Positions 48,901 through 58,600 of a DNA stretch of 64,000 nt are shown piece by piece (position 1 is the stretch's first letter; the number at the start of each line of letters is the position of its first letter). This DNA is from Polydactylus sextarius. Its lineage: Eukaryota > Chordata > Actinopteri > Polynemidae. Location of the stretch: the NCBI GenBank assembly GCA_016801845.1, contig CM028917.1:1390001-1454000 (forward strand). Direction: 5' to 3'. The translations under genes and the position numbers were made by a program. The notes below the pieces were generated by a model that was not told the DNA's origin, made no database searches, and worked only from the letters and a program-made list of their open reading frames with translations.

Positions 48901-51900
48901 GCCTCCTCTGACTGTCATAAACTGAATATTTATGTGAAACACAGTAAACCACAGAAAATAAGCATAAATAAACATCTACACAGAAAGCGAGGGTTGTTTT
49001 TGAAGGTCGTGTGGGTGAGGGGGGGGTTGGATAGGGGAGTTGAGTTTGTCCCGAGCAGAGCACCTCACAGGGGGACAGTAAAATATGAGCGAGTCTTAAT
49101 GAACCATACAACACAACCACAGTTCACAGGCTCCTGGAAAATTACATTCGAGGAAAACAAAAACCCAGATTGGAACACATCAGTCCTTTTCTGTGTTTTT
49201 ATGACACTGCTGTTGTCACCCAAGGACTAAAGCATCAACCATTTATTTATTTAGAGTGTAGCAACACGATCACGGCCGCTTCCGTCACTGCTCTCTCAGT
49301 TTTTATTTTTTCCCGTGGCCCTGTCCTCTGTCCGGCTCAGTATTGATGTGTGTTGCCTAATCAGTGGTCTGACTTCCTGCTGAGACGAGTTCCACGGTGA
49401 TTAACACAGTGGTTTAGTGAATGTCTGCTTTGGTTGAAGAGCATGATCAATTAAATCTATACTCAGTTACAAAGCTTTTAATTATGGTGGCTGACCTCGG
49501 CGCCTTGTTTACCTCAGAGAGAAGAGAGACTTGGAAGAGAAGGTTTGAAAGTGGCTGAGTTTTTTTCAACAAGTTCAGTGGACCTGACTTAAATTTTGCG
49601 GCATGAAATCGTGTTACCTTACATTTATATTTACACCCTCTACCTTATTCACTTACAAATGAAAACCAAACCTTTAATATCGTTTTGCTCTACAGGCTGA
49701 TTTTTCCAGAAAGATTTGGGTTTGGATTTTTAATTCATTTATAAAAAGCCAGAAAAAGTGATTTGCTCAATTAGTCCAAGCAAGAATCCCAAGAGATTAT
49801 TTTATAGAAATAATAGAAAACAAACTGGAGCCAGAGAAGTCTTTTTAAATGATCCTTACCACTCAATTATCATGGTGTTTTCCATTAACTGTTCCAACAC
49901 AGGTTAAGTGAAGCTAATGATGTGTCATGTTTAAATTATGACATCTGCCTGTGCCACAAACAGATGATTGATGATTATCCGTGTTTTATAGGATGTGAGT
50001 TCAATAGAAACGGTGCATTTAGCTGCTTATCAGTGGATAATCATTTTCTGAGCTCTGGCTGAGTGAGTGAACGACCTGGTGTCTTCATGAAGCCGTTGGT
50101 GTCACAGAGTTTGGCTGGTTTCACCCCGTGAAAGCTGCTGTGCACGGCGCTAAACAGCGGGCCAACTGCTGTGCCGCTGTGCGCTGTATTTACTGATAGT
50201 CCTATCTGAGATCACACAACAGGTTCTGAGGTGAGGCGGACACGCGTCGTCCAGCCGCCCAAACAGCAGCAGGGGTGGTGGCGGCCCAGTAGCTCCTGGC
50301 TCTGATAGGTTTGAAGTAATAGAACTGCGCCACAGCAAGAAACCCTGAAACCCCGACGAGAACTGGGCAAAGAGCCGGTGCTGCTAATTACCGCAGAGAT
50401 TATCAGAGAGTGTTCTCAGAGTGTAGCTCTTAATTAATGAAGGGATGATTGCTGCGCTCTAAAACCACAAGCAGGGGAGATGTTGAAACGGGTGAACAAG
50501 ATGAGAAAATGGAACAGAGCTTCGCACTGTCTTTGATCACAGCCATTACGTTTACATGTGCCTTGTTTTTTCAATTATGACAATATTCAGAGTTTGATCG
50601 CGTTGGCAGCAGGTCAACAAGGCGGTCCAGGTGTCCTTCTGTCCAGAGACACTGTCCTGCTCCTCCTGGAGGATCCTAAGGCGTCCCCACACTAGATATG
50701 ATGGTGTTTAATGTCAACTGCTGAGGATCGAAATGATCGCCCACATTTGTGGACAGAAGGTGACACACACTTGCAGATATCAAAGAGGTGTTTAACATTA
50801 ATCAGTGTGAGGCTGCATGTAAACAAGGATATTTGTGCAATATACATTTTCATTAAGTAAACAGAGCATTTTTGAGAAAATTTTTGTCGTGTCCTTTCAG
50901 GCACAGCTCACACGTCCTTGACCTTCTCACTACTGCAATGAATTGCTCACGTTAAAGTGTCAGAGTCGTCTTCTCATTAATTGAGTCCTGGAAGCCCATC
51001 TCGTTTGAGAGAGCGACTGGAGATTCCTCCTCCGTACGCAGTCGATGGCTCCTTGGAGCATTGAGAGTGTCTGCCAGCATTGGGCTAAAAGCAACAGCTT
51101 TGTTTCCTTCCACAGAGAATACCACTGTGTCTCCTCTAGAGGGCTGTTAGCTTGAAGCATTCCTCACAAGGTCATTCCTGCTGCCCATCTAGGTAATATA
51201 AATCATGGGCGGCGTGATGGACGGTCGCTGGTTACGTGGCCGTGATGTGTGGCTGTTTGACACCTGCTCAATTTACTCAGTTCCCGTGTTCGCACGTCAG
51301 GCGTTGGCGGAGTCCACAGCGCCGGGTTGAAAATGTGTGTAATCGCCACATCCTGACAGATATCAGCTCATCACGTCTGAGTGAATGAGTCCTGTGGAGG
51401 GTCCCTGGACAGATGCAGGGGGGTGTGGAGATGCGGAGATGCTGTCGGTGGCGTCTGGAGCTTTTTCATCCTGTCATTACATCAAAGGAAAGAAGACTAT
51501 AAAGGGAGTGTTTAGATATAATTTGATGCATTGGCATCTATGAATCCAGTGACCTGCACTGAAGTTCTCATGTAAATAAATCAGTGCACAGTGTCGGTGC
51601 CACCTGCTAATGTGGTCTAACGTCCTCTTGTAGCATGATGCAGCTGAGAGTTGGTGACAAATGAGCACATTACAAAAACCTTTATTGTGGCGGCTTTGTT
51701 CTCAGCGCTCTGCTTCTCTCTACCGTCTGATTGACTTTCAATTTCTCTAGAAAAATAATGGGTCACTTCCGTGTATCTTAACTAAGACAAATGAGTTTGT
51801 CACCACTGCTTAGTATAAAATCTAAAAAAAAAAAAAAAACCTGCTGTGGTTCAGATTTTGTTGCGATTTGTAATATCTCTTAGCGACCAGGGATGCTGTC

Positions 51901-54900
51901 CTTTCTTCATTAGCGTCTTAATCTTGGCTGGACTTTGGAGAAATTAAAAAAAAAAAAAAGCACCCAGCCACCCTGAGGTATTCTTAATTAAAAGCCCCAC
52001 GCTTGTTTCCTTCCCGTGCAGCCCGTGTGAGCGTCGGCGTAGAGGAGGAGAAAAAGCTTCCTCCTTTTCACTCTGGTGCTGCAGTAGACCAGACAGGTGG
52101 CCGCACCTCGTAACGGACAGAAAGGTGGGATGAATATTAGAGTTTGAAGGAGAAAGAAGACGAGGAGCCAAGGGAGTGGACAGATGGGTGGTGGCGATGG
52201 TCTTTCACACATAAAAATGTGTTTTTTTTTTTTCTTATTTTGGGGGAGGAAAGGGAGAGTAATGGAGAAAACACATAGACATTATAATAATGATCATAAG
52301 GGATTTTCTCAGATGTCCTTGAGAGCCGGTCTGTTGCCCGGGCACCTGACCTCTGTATAAGAAGGTATGGGAGGACTGTAACTCGCAGAGCTTTCCCTCA
52401 CAGCCACAGATTACACTGGCTGGAGGCCACTGATGCATCAAACACTAAACGCTCATGCAACAAGTCGACAAGTCGATTTTGTTTGCACGCGTTCACCCAG
52501 TTCTACATCTTGGGAACTGTTTGGAAAAGGACTGAAGGAGATTTAGATTTATAATGTTTAATACTTTTTGGTCCCGTTGGAGAGTTAATATGCAGAAACA
52601 AATTGGTTTGTTCCATTGTGGCAGTTTTTTTCAGGTTATTTCTGTGAAGATATATCCACAGAACAACTGGAAATATGTGACTCCGGTCTCAGCTGCACAG
52701 GCACTGTCCACTATCCGGTCCTGCTCCTGTGTTTTAATTTAGATAAACAAGGTGGTCTGATAACAACAGTGTTGAGGTTTAAAATGAGAGGCCACAGAAA
52801 GTTAGAGGCATCAGGACGTTGTCTTCCCTTCCTGTATATCAGCAGACTGCTGTTGTCAGAGCGTCTGCAGACAAGAATGTGTTGTTATTTTAGATTTGGT
52901 GCTGATTAAACAGAACATCTTCTGCAGTTTCAACACTTGTTGTGAAACTTGTGTTTCTGTTTTTTACTTTTGTTTGAATGCGTTTTGCCGTCTTTATCTG
53001 ATTCCTATTTCTTTGTTTTGGTCTCAGTATTTCTTGGTTTTTACCTTATTTCTCTGTTAAATAATTCCTGTCCTTTTTCTTGGATTTGTCTGTTCAATCC
53101 AAGCCCTTCATGTGACGGGGGATTTCTTCCTCTCAGAAACTTTTTTGGATCTTCTTTTTCAGACACTCACCTCAGGCCTGAATACCTTTGTCTATGGTAG
53201 TTTCTCCTTGCACTCCCCCTGCACTGTCTGCTCTTAATAATAGGGATAAATTTCATCCTCCTGACATACATTAAAGTGCCACTGCTGGGGCACATGGGAG
53301 CAGATTAATGGAGCTTGTTTGAAACTTTTAAGTTAAAGCACTATGACCTGTGCTAGAAATGGAAACCTGTTAAATATTTCCATCAGAGGCGGCGGTGATT
53401 TCATTCTCTCACTTGTGCGTTACACCTCAGTATATCTGCACATGTGTGGCAAATTACAGCCTGTGTCACTTCCTAAAATGTCATCCTGTGTTTAAAGGAT
53501 GACAGATGATGGAAGTTGAAGAACTGGCTGCAGGCCGTCACCGAGCTATGACTAACTCCTGGTGTCACGGACTGAGACAGGGACCACGTGACCGTGAGCC
53601 TGTAGCTCTTGCTAGTTGCTCAGAGGCACCTGCAGAAACTAATTGTGATGAGATGTGATGTGAGCAGCAGGAGAGGGTGAGGGCTGGAGATGATGCTTTG
53701 ATTTCACCTGGCTCCACGCACTTTATGTCAGGGCCATGAAGTGTCCATTAGTTGGCTTTTATGGCTGATGTTTCAGTACTTCCACACTGAGAGAATTAAC
53801 TTTTTATATAGTTTATATACACTATTATATTTAAACTGTGTAGCTTATAAAATAGAAATAAATAAGAGACATCTCAGTCAATCTGGTTGTTTTTCTGTGA
53901 TGTTTTATAACAGTTGCTTTTCTGTGTTTTCAGTTCTAGTTAACACTAAGCAGTGATTGGAAATTGGATATTTAATTGGAAATTGCTTTACAGTGCAACT
54001 CTGGTACAAACTGACACTTGTTCAGTCCAGAAGAAATGGCCTCCAGTGCTGGTAACAAGTAATGTGAGATGGGCTGCATCAGTTACCAAACATTTGTTTT
54101 TCAGTTGTATAATAATAAAGAGAAGAGCTAAATTAAAAGGACCGCTGCAGGATTTGGCCTCAAGTCGACCCTGGACTGTCACAATATCAGCGACTCGTTA
54201 TGGTCATTTAGGCACTGAATGTGGAGACTGACATTCTAGGGGACGATGATAATGCAGTTCAGGGAAATAGCTGCAAGTTGTAAACCTACATGTTACAGTC
54301 AAACTTCTTGCACCAGAACTGCAAGCTAACCTTTGGTGGACGCTGTCAGTTTGTGCTGCTGTAACAAAGAATTTTAGTCAAGTCAGGTGACCTGTAGATG
54401 GCGTCTTTAATTCAGTATACCAATGTCCTGCAATTACCCCTTGTAGCCACAAGCACTGCAGCTAATAAACCTAAACCTGTCTTTTAAACAGTTTTATAAA
54501 TAACATTTGAAATAGCTGCCTAAGTTGAAGTCAAGTTATTATGGCAAGTTGGCAAGTGGTGCCATTTCAATGGAACTGAGAAGTGAACATTACGTAGTTC
54601 CATACCAGGTAGTGGAACGTGTTGTAGTTTTTCATTGGAAAGATACCAGTGCTGACTGAATGTAACTGCTTTGCTTTAAAGTCATTACATCTTCTGTTTG
54701 TCATTGTTTTCTTGTCATAGTTGTAGTCATTGTCGTCGGTGGTTCCAACTTTTGAACTGTCTTTAGAGCTGTTAGAACCGTGTCGGTGCTGATGTGTCTC
54801 CCTCTTTGTGAAGTTCACATCATATCATACATGGTTAAAGAAGGTTTGTCTTCAGTGTTGTTTGATTTATCTCTTTTTTTTTTTTTCCAGCATTCACTAT

Positions 54901-55653
54901 GATGATCATCTTGGCTCTCATCCGCATTGCCAACGGCCCCAGCGAGGGCCACCCCCCAGTCGCCTCCTTATCCGGGTCCCCAACCTGTTTGGGGTGTGCG
55001 TCTACTCCTTCATGTGCCAACACTCCCTGCCTTCCCTGGTGACGCCCATCTCTGACAAGAAACACGTGGGCACCCTGGTGCTGGCGGATTACGTCCTGAT
55101 CCTGGGCTTCTACGTCCTGCTCTCATTCACCGCCATCTTCTGCTTCGACAGCTCGCTGCTACACGACATGTACACCCTGAACTTCACGGACAACTGCAAA
55201 GTGTTAGATATTCCAGTGCTGCGTTACTTCTTAGGCTTGTTCCCGGTCTTCACCATCAGCACCAACTTCCCCATCATTGCCGTCACGCTTCGCAACAACT
55301 GGAAGACCCTGTTCCACCGTGATGGGGGCACCTACCCATGGGTGGTGGACCGCGTTGTGTTTCCCCTTATTACCCTGGTGCCGCCGATCGTGGTGGCTTT
55401 CTGCACCCACAACTTGGAGTCCCTGGTGGGCATCACGGGATCTTATGCCGGCACGGGGATCCAATACATCATCCCAGCCTTCCTCGTTTATTACGCTCGA
55501 CGCCATCTGGAGCCCGTGATGGGCAGAGATGCCGTCAACAAGCACCAGTCTCCCTTCCGCCACACCTTCTGGGTGTTTTTTGTGTTGCTGTGGGCCGCCT
55601 TCTGCCTCATGTTTGTCACAGCCAACATCATCCTGAATGACACTAAGGAGTGA
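10335..55653 (+). CDS. tmem104: Transmembrane protein 104 (nine coding exons, last exon frameshifted as sequenced)
   Basis: The coding exons are 10335-10379, 11103-11224, 11671-11752, 15147-15240, 16114-16197, 23442-23541, 24838-24934, 44950-45043 and 54891-55653. All use GT-AG introns with matching phases and predict about 493 residues, close to the roughly 496 of the human protein. The opening MAGGITETGEPYS and the blocks VGLVYMFNLIVGTGALTMPK, EMGQMASMFFNK and NNWKTLFHR are diagnostic of TMEM104. This is a multi-pass membrane protein of the amino acid/auxin permease-like superfamily (related to SLC36/SLC38), with about ten or more hydrophobic segments and N-glycosylation sequons in the loop encoded by exon 8. 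The transported substrate is not established. One base is missing at about 54974-54976, so translation as written would end at 55040-55042 after about 289 residues. The rest of the last exon is intact in the next frame up to TGA at 55651-55653, so a single-base assembly error or a recent lesion is more likely than an old pseudogene. Confidence 0.93.
11103..11224 (+). CDS. tmem104: TMEM104 exon 3
   Basis: This exon encodes VGLVYMFNLIVGTGALTMPK followed by a hydrophobic stretch ending LGFM. It spans the first membrane segment and the start of the second. The acceptor is CCTCCACAG and the donor GTGAGT. It ends in phase 2, giving a serine codon when joined to exon 4. Confidence 0.95.
11671..11752 (+). 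CDS. tmem104: TMEM104 exon 4
   Basis: This exon encodes SYMTTTFVIEAMAAANAQLR followed by a charged segment ending QEE, covering the second membrane segment and the start of a cytoplasmic loop. The acceptor is CTCACCAG and the donor GTGAGA. It closes at phase 0. Confidence 0.95.
11753..15146 (+). other. TMEM104 intron 4
   Basis: This intron of about 3.4 kb is AT-rich unique-looking sequence with short T-runs near 13090 and 14110. No ORF has coding character and I identify no repeat family. Confidence 0.6.
15147..15240 (+). CDS. tmem104: TMEM104 exon 5 (acidic loop)
   Basis: This exon encodes an acidic, serine-rich loop beginning IDDSDSTSDYSDDD and ending KPILSV, equivalent to the variable acidic loop of mammalian TMEM104. 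It ends in phase 1. A second GTGAGT donor lies 9 bases downstream at 15250 and would add three residues in frame. Confidence 0.93.
15520..15995. repeat. Degenerate tandem repeat rich in ACCTCTAGAA-like words, intron 5
   Basis: About 475 bp is dominated by diverged units containing ACCTCTAGAA, CCTCTTGAAGG, CCTCTTAAAGG or CCTGTAGAAA, spaced every 20-40 bp. It looks like an old minisatellite or satellite fragment. Confidence 0.55.
16114..16197 (+). CDS. tmem104: TMEM104 exon 6
   Basis: This exon encodes RSGGHVDHFDIVERVEMGQM followed by ASMFFNK, which includes the highly conserved EMGQMASMFFNK block. The acceptor is TTTCCACAG and the donor GTAATA. It ends in phase 1. Confidence 0.95.
17165..17192 (+). 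repeat. G-run tract, quadruplex-prone, intron 6
   Basis: Runs of 7, 4 and 9 G separated by one to five bases, on the coding strand of TMEM104 intron 6. Confidence 0.75.
18399..19080. mobile_element. Non-autonomous DNA transposon with about 20-bp terminal inverted repeats, intron 6
   Basis: The left end TAGGGAGCCTAAGTCAGACC (18400-18419) and the right end, whose reverse complement begins TAGAGAGCCTAAGTCACGCC (about 19057-19079), form imperfect terminal inverted repeats around 680 bp. No transposase frame is present. The internal segment at 18610-18720 has a short inverted pair around CACGTAGCGGGACTACGTAACG. The superfamily is not assigned. Confidence 0.6.
22899..22942 (+). repeat. Polypyrimidine tract (C runs then CCTT repeats)
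   Basis: A C run and CCCCCA units are followed by CCTTCCCTCCC-type repeats, about 44 bp almost purely pyrimidine on the plus strand. It is a candidate for triplex (H-DNA) formation. Confidence 0.75.
23442..23541 (+). CDS. tmem104: TMEM104 exon 7
   Basis: This exon encodes VGVNMFYICIIIYLYGDLAI followed by YAAAVPISLMEVA, a membrane segment with the conserved IYLYGDLAIYAAAVP core. The acceptor is TTTCTTTCAG and the donor GTGAGA. It ends in phase 2, completing a cysteine codon with exon 8. Confidence 0.95.
24838..24934 (+). CDS. tmem104: TMEM104 exon 8 (extracytoplasmic loop)
   Basis: This exon encodes the cysteine-containing loop CGNHSC...KYNDTDPCWG...KDAYRVFL, with two N-glycosylation sequons (NHS, NDT) and conserved cysteines. 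The acceptor is CCTGTGCAG and the donor GTAAGT. It closes at phase 0. Confidence 0.94.
25600..25763 (-). mobile_element. tRNA-derived SINE, near full length, intron 8
   Basis: On the minus strand it reads CACCTGGATAGTCGAATGG (A-box-like), then ACAGTTCGAATCC (B box). A T/C-rich body with CTGTCTCTCTACACTGTC and a tail with ATTAAAGGCATT follow. This layout matches a widespread teleost tRNA-derived SINE. A related copy lies at 40378-40530 in the opposite orientation. Confidence 0.8.
26591..26652 (+). repeat. Dispersed repeat copy A (unknown family)
   Basis: A 62-bp segment beginning CTAGTTAATGGTCTGTCTCA that recurs at 42698-42759 with about four mismatches, 16 kb away in the same intron. Confidence 0.7.
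26890..26922 (+). repeat. (TG)n(TA)n microsatellite
   Basis: GTGTGTGTGT passes directly into about 11 TA units. Confidence 0.9.
28950..29530 (-). mobile_element. LINE (non-LTR retrotransposon) remnant with reverse transcriptase motifs
   Basis: On the minus strand, translation near 29510-29430 gives WAPQGSVLGPLLFTIYIY, the conserved PQGSVLGPLLF block of LINE reverse transcriptases. Further on, near 29405-29375, it gives HFYADDTIICC, containing the catalytic YADD motif. Only fragments of the domain remain and the frame is broken. The 3' part (28950-29140) carries a segment with TCTCTTTATCAGGAGACTTG on the plus strand, typical of the 3' tail of fish LINE copies. The element is dead. Confidence 0.8.
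31500..31735. repeat. Dispersed teleost repeat with A-rich run
   Basis: ATAATAATAATAATT and an A run are followed by a segment containing TTCTAGTGGTGAAATCGCAG and ending near CCTAGACACTGGACCTTCAA. This resembles a dispersed fish repeat I know from memory, probably a non-autonomous DNA element. The family is not confirmed. Confidence 0.45.
33919..33954 (+). repeat. (GT)n microsatellite
   Basis: About 18 perfect GT units in intron 8. Confidence 0.97.
40025..40675. mobile_element. Non-autonomous DNA element with GACCTGAATATAAGAC inverted ends, carrying a nested SINE
   Basis: GACCTGAATATAAGAC at 40028-40043 is the inverse of GTCTTATATTCAGGGTC at 40641-40657. A second inverted pair sits inside the left end (GTCTTATATTCGGGT at 40071-40085), giving a subterminal hairpin. 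The SINE at 40378-40530 lies inside, so this element is the older insertion. Confidence 0.6.
40378..40530 (+). mobile_element. tRNA-derived SINE
   Basis: CACCTGGATAGCCGAGTGG contains an A-box-like core, and CCAGTTTGAATCCCGACCC is a B-box-like segment about 50 bp downstream. The tail holds CTATCATTAAAGGCAAAAAT. It is the same family as the copy at 25600-25763 and is inserted inside the element at 40025-40675. It is not a functional tRNA gene, because the stem pairing has decayed and a SINE body follows. Confidence 0.8.
42247..42272 (+). repeat. (TTTG)n microsatellite
   Basis: About 6.5 units of TTTG. Confidence 0.9.
42698..42759 (+). repeat. Dispersed repeat copy B (unknown family)
   Basis: Second copy of the segment at 26591-26652, with matching order and orientation. 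Confidence 0.7.
43172..43224 (+). repeat. 29-bp tandem duplication
   Basis: TGTGGTTCTGTTCAGGTGGA occurs twice in tandem, starting at 43172 and 43201. Confidence 0.85.
43690..43735 (+). repeat. Fragment of a common teleost dispersed repeat
   Basis: AGTGGAGGAAGTATTCAGAT followed by a TTTACC context resembles one end of an abundant fish DNA repeat. It is short and assigned from memory only. Confidence 0.35.
44950..45043 (+). CDS. tmem104: TMEM104 exon 9
   Basis: This exon encodes SVFTVMLGPFTFFSAQKTKY followed by LQILTSLMRWI. It lies after the 20-kb intron. The acceptor is TCTCTGCAG and the donor GTAAGA. It ends in phase 1. Confidence 0.94.
45764..45900 (+). mobile_element. SINE-like teleost repeat, intron 9
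   Basis: The segment begins GGGGTGGCTCTGACTTGG, continues through TCTAATCAGAAGGTCAGTGG (B-box-like region) and ends with GGACAAGATACTGAACCCCA. This matches my recollection of an abundant percomorph tRNA-derived SINE with a conserved central region. The copy is slightly degraded. Confidence 0.65.
47370..47480 (+). other. Isolated CpG-rich block within intron 9
   Basis: About 110 bp is very GC- and CpG-rich in an otherwise AT-rich intron, preceded by TCTCTGCAG at 47352-47360, which resembles a 3' splice site. It contains a 33-codon ATG frame (47376-47477), but there is no downstream donor or homology I recognise. Confidence 0.4.
48310..48470 (+). repeat. Dispersed repeat with nuclear-receptor-like palindrome (imperfect)
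   Basis: The segment includes AATTCGGCACAAACCTTCAC and a core AGGTCATTGTGACCA (48420-48434), one mismatch from a consensus oestrogen response element. It is related to the copies at 60170-60290 and 63120-63230. Confidence 0.6.
50600..50700. mobile_element. Degraded Rex1-like LINE fragment
   Basis: GGTCAACAAGGCGGTCCAGG and CTGCTCCTCCTGGAGGATCC resemble a non-LTR retrotransposon segment frequent in teleosts. A related fragment is at 62800-62960. Confidence 0.4.
54891..55653 (+). CDS. tmem104: TMEM104 exon 10 (terminal coding exon, carries a 1-base frameshift)
   Basis: The acceptor is a long T run followed by CCAG. The exon starts in phase with exon 9 (AFTMMIILALIRIANGPSEG) up to about 54973. 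It then needs one extra base to continue as VPNLFGVCVYSFMCQHSLPS through several membrane segments to FVTANIILNDTKE and TGA. Human TMEM104 reads SGVRNLFGVCVYSF at the same place, so GGGG was probably reduced to GGG at 54974-54976. No alternative AG inside the exon start (54942, 54959) restores the frame. Confidence 0.93.
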
Positions 55654-56170
55654 GAGCTCACCGTTTCCTGAAACTGAATCTGTATCTTGTTTGGCCAGTT
55701 TCTTTGTTCCTGTACACGAGGCCTTAATGCTGCTGGTTGGACGGTGTGCCTTTTTATGGGACTTTTTGTTGCATAAACGAAATGTAATTAAGAGTAATTT
55801 ATCAAATTTGTTAAAAAGGGACCAAAAGTCGAGCTTTTATTTTCCACTATAAAAGCTGGAACTGTGCATGAAAAACAATGAAAGGGAATTTATTAAAGGA
55901 AACTTTTGTGAACAGCTGACAATTTAAGGTTTTCGCAACATTTTGCACTTAAACAACTTTTTAACACAATACTTTAAATGAGGTTCAGGATGCTTTACAT
56001 GAACTTGTTCATTCAAATTGTTGTACTCATGGAGAGACTTGTCAGTTGTCAGATGCTGTGTTATTTTGCCTCACTCAAATCCCCAACAATGGAAACTTAG
56101 TGTCGATGTGCTGAATGATCCACTGGAGCTTCAGGGCAGAATGTTCCAATAAAAATATATTAAAGCAATC
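55654..56170 (+). other. tmem104: TMEM104 3' UTR with polyadenylation signal
   Basis: The sequence after the stop is AT-rich. A canonical AATAAA lies at 56148-56153, giving a likely 3' end near 56165-56180 and a UTR of about 0.5 kb. The exact cleavage site is inferred. Confidence 0.55.
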
Positions 56171-58384
56171 GACAGAGCCGAGTAGAGGCAAGAAAAAGAG
56201 CCTGTCACATCCAGATTCGTGTCCTGTTGCGAAACTGCTTGGCATCTACACAGCTTAATAATGAAACTGGAACAGAAACCAATAGAAGAAGAAAAACGAA
56301 CCAATCAGGGACGATCGGTCTTTCACGGCTGACGTGTATCCATTCCTCAACGGCGGCTGCCTGCGATCCCCCCACCCACACACCCTCCACCCACCCCCTC
56401 CCTCGTGAACAATGAAGTGTCCGTCCGTGACAGATCCAGACAGATGGGCCTCCAGGACAAGCGCCATCTCTGTTCATCACTGGACGATCGTGCCCACTGC
56501 TTCACACCACACACACACACACACGAACGCACGCAGGGCGTGTCAGAGCCCCCTTCATGACGCTGTCAGGCTCAAAGTGAATCTATCATGCAGCCCGTCA
56601 CCTGACAGGATAATGGTGATCTGCAGGGCTTCAGCTGCGGCAGTACCGAGGCCGTCAGTGGCCCAAAGCGAAGGCTACTGCTCAGGCCAAGTGTAACTTC
56701 TCTGGACTCTGTACCATACTTCAGTCACGCTGGTTTCACTGACACTTGGCAGATTTCTTTCTCAGTTGTGCCAATGTCAATAAGCTCAGTTGTTGCCTTT
56801 TCATTTCCGTCTGATGCTTCTGTCTCTCTGGTTTTCATTTGTCACATACTCAATACACCCATGAGACAAAATGCATGTTTTCTTGTTTATCTTGAGTGAA
56901 ATTAGCAAAGCAGACTTAGTAGGTCAATTCCATCTCATCTGTGCTTCTCCCATCACACCGTTCTAGTCTGTTGTTTTTTCAGGAGGAAGGAACTAGTCTG
57001 AAAGCTGCTACAGATTATCCAGAGGAATAATTACACTTTCTCACAGAGTGATTAGTGGCGTAGGGCATGCAGGGTTAAAATGACCACGATTCTCACCCAG
57101 CAATATCGTTTTTTCCATGGGTCATTGTCAGCTTTGGACTAGAAAGAAAACTCCTAGTTAGTTCAGTTGCAGCAGTTGCAGACCCTTGAATTTGGGGTGA
57201 ATTGGGCCTGGAAAGTCCTTGAAGTCAGCTTTAAGAATGTATGGGAACCTTAAAAATTTATCTATTCTTCGTTCCAGAGGACGACAGCGAGAGCTGGACG
57301 ACGCTTTAATTTCTAACGTTCAATATCTGTGGCCGATACACGGCGGTCACACCCCTGACTTAACACCGTCTGTCTTGTTGCTGCCGGATGTCGCTCATCA
57401 GCGTCAACGGGCTCCCATCAGCACCTCATCTGTCCCTGAACGTGTAACACTGTGCAGACGTGTAGCAGCTTCTGCAGGTATCAACACCTACTGGAAGATA
57501 AGCCACAGTGAAAATGAAAAGGCCTGATGGTGGCGCTAGAGAGAAAAGGTTCAAGTGGTAGTTTCTTCCACAAGGACCTTTTTGCCAAAAACAAGAGAAA
57601 CAAAGTGTTAATTTATTAAAGCACTGTATATACAATATTCTATCAATGCAGGTCAAGTTAATAATTAAATATTATTTAAAATAAATCCACCTAATATTCC
57701 TAAACTTCCAGGGCTCATTTCAGTCCCAGGTGCTTCGAGTCGTCCGAGATCATCAGTCATTTATCTGACTATGAGCTTTGGTCTAAGACGAGGAGTCTGT
57801 AACAGTCTCTGCATGAACGACTACATTTAACATTAACGTTATTATCCTGAATTGTTTATATGTTTAAATGTTCAACAGTCTGTTACAGAGGATTTTAATC
57901 TTGGCTTAAGCAGAGTGAATATTTCTCATTTAATCTGAGGGTTAATGTCAGACTGTACATGTGTGAAAGAGCTGAGAGGTTCAGATCTGTATGTTAAACG
58001 TGATTTTGTTGACTCTTGTTTGGAGTTGTGAAATGTGCCTTTTTCTCGTCTAAAACTTTGCTGTTTTGTTGTTTTTTTATTATCTCAATGCTACAATCAG
58101 TTTGTCCACAGCAACACTTTATAAAGCTCTCTTCTTGTCTTTTCTCTGATTTCACTTCTTTTTTTTTTTTTGTCAGTTTATTTTTGACCCATGTTTTTGT
58201 TTACAATAATTTGGCCATGCCTGTGTTCATATTGACCTGTTCATATGGACGTTTGATGGGCATTCTGTCTGGTTTTTAATGACTGATGAAGAAAATAAAT
58301 GCTTTATGTTCATCTGAGTGTCAAGAACTTTAATTACTTTAGAAGAAAATTGTGAGTTTTCTTACAACTTAAGTTGAACTTCAA

Positions 58385-58600
58385 ACTAAAGCCCAGGAGG
58401 TATCCTGATCCTGATCAGACACCTCAACCACCTCCTTTCACCTCTACTCTGATCTCCTCAGTCCAGACGCCCTGAGGAGGAAACTGGCTCAGATGCTTCA
58501 GTCACCACACAAAGCTCCTGATCATCTGATCGAACGACTTTCAGCTCAGCTCCGTCTTCCCCATGACGGTCCGATACAACACCCGCCTCGTCGTCAACCC
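58385..58600. mobile_element. Degraded Rex1-like LINE fragment
   Basis: CCCAGGAGGTATCCTGATCC, followed by ACACCTCAACCACCTCCTTT and a run mentioning TCTGATCTCCTCAGTCC, follows the order of a common teleost LINE-derived segment. It is heavily mutated and was recognised from memory. Confidence 0.5.

Larger units (their letters stand above)
45044..54890 (+). other. TMEM104 intron 9 (9.8 kb)
   Basis: This intron holds the SINE-like repeat at 45764, an isolated CpG-rich block at 47370-47480, a T run at 47970-47994, the hormone-response-like repeat at 48310-48470, the LINE-like fragment at 50600-50700 and A-runs near 51825 and 51947. I see no supported exon besides exon 10 at its end. Confidence 0.6.

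Noticed and set aside
54808..55653. 281-codon ORF starting upstream of exon 10
   Set aside because: The first part reads through intron and across the 1-base frameshift. Only the part after about 54976 is TMEM104.
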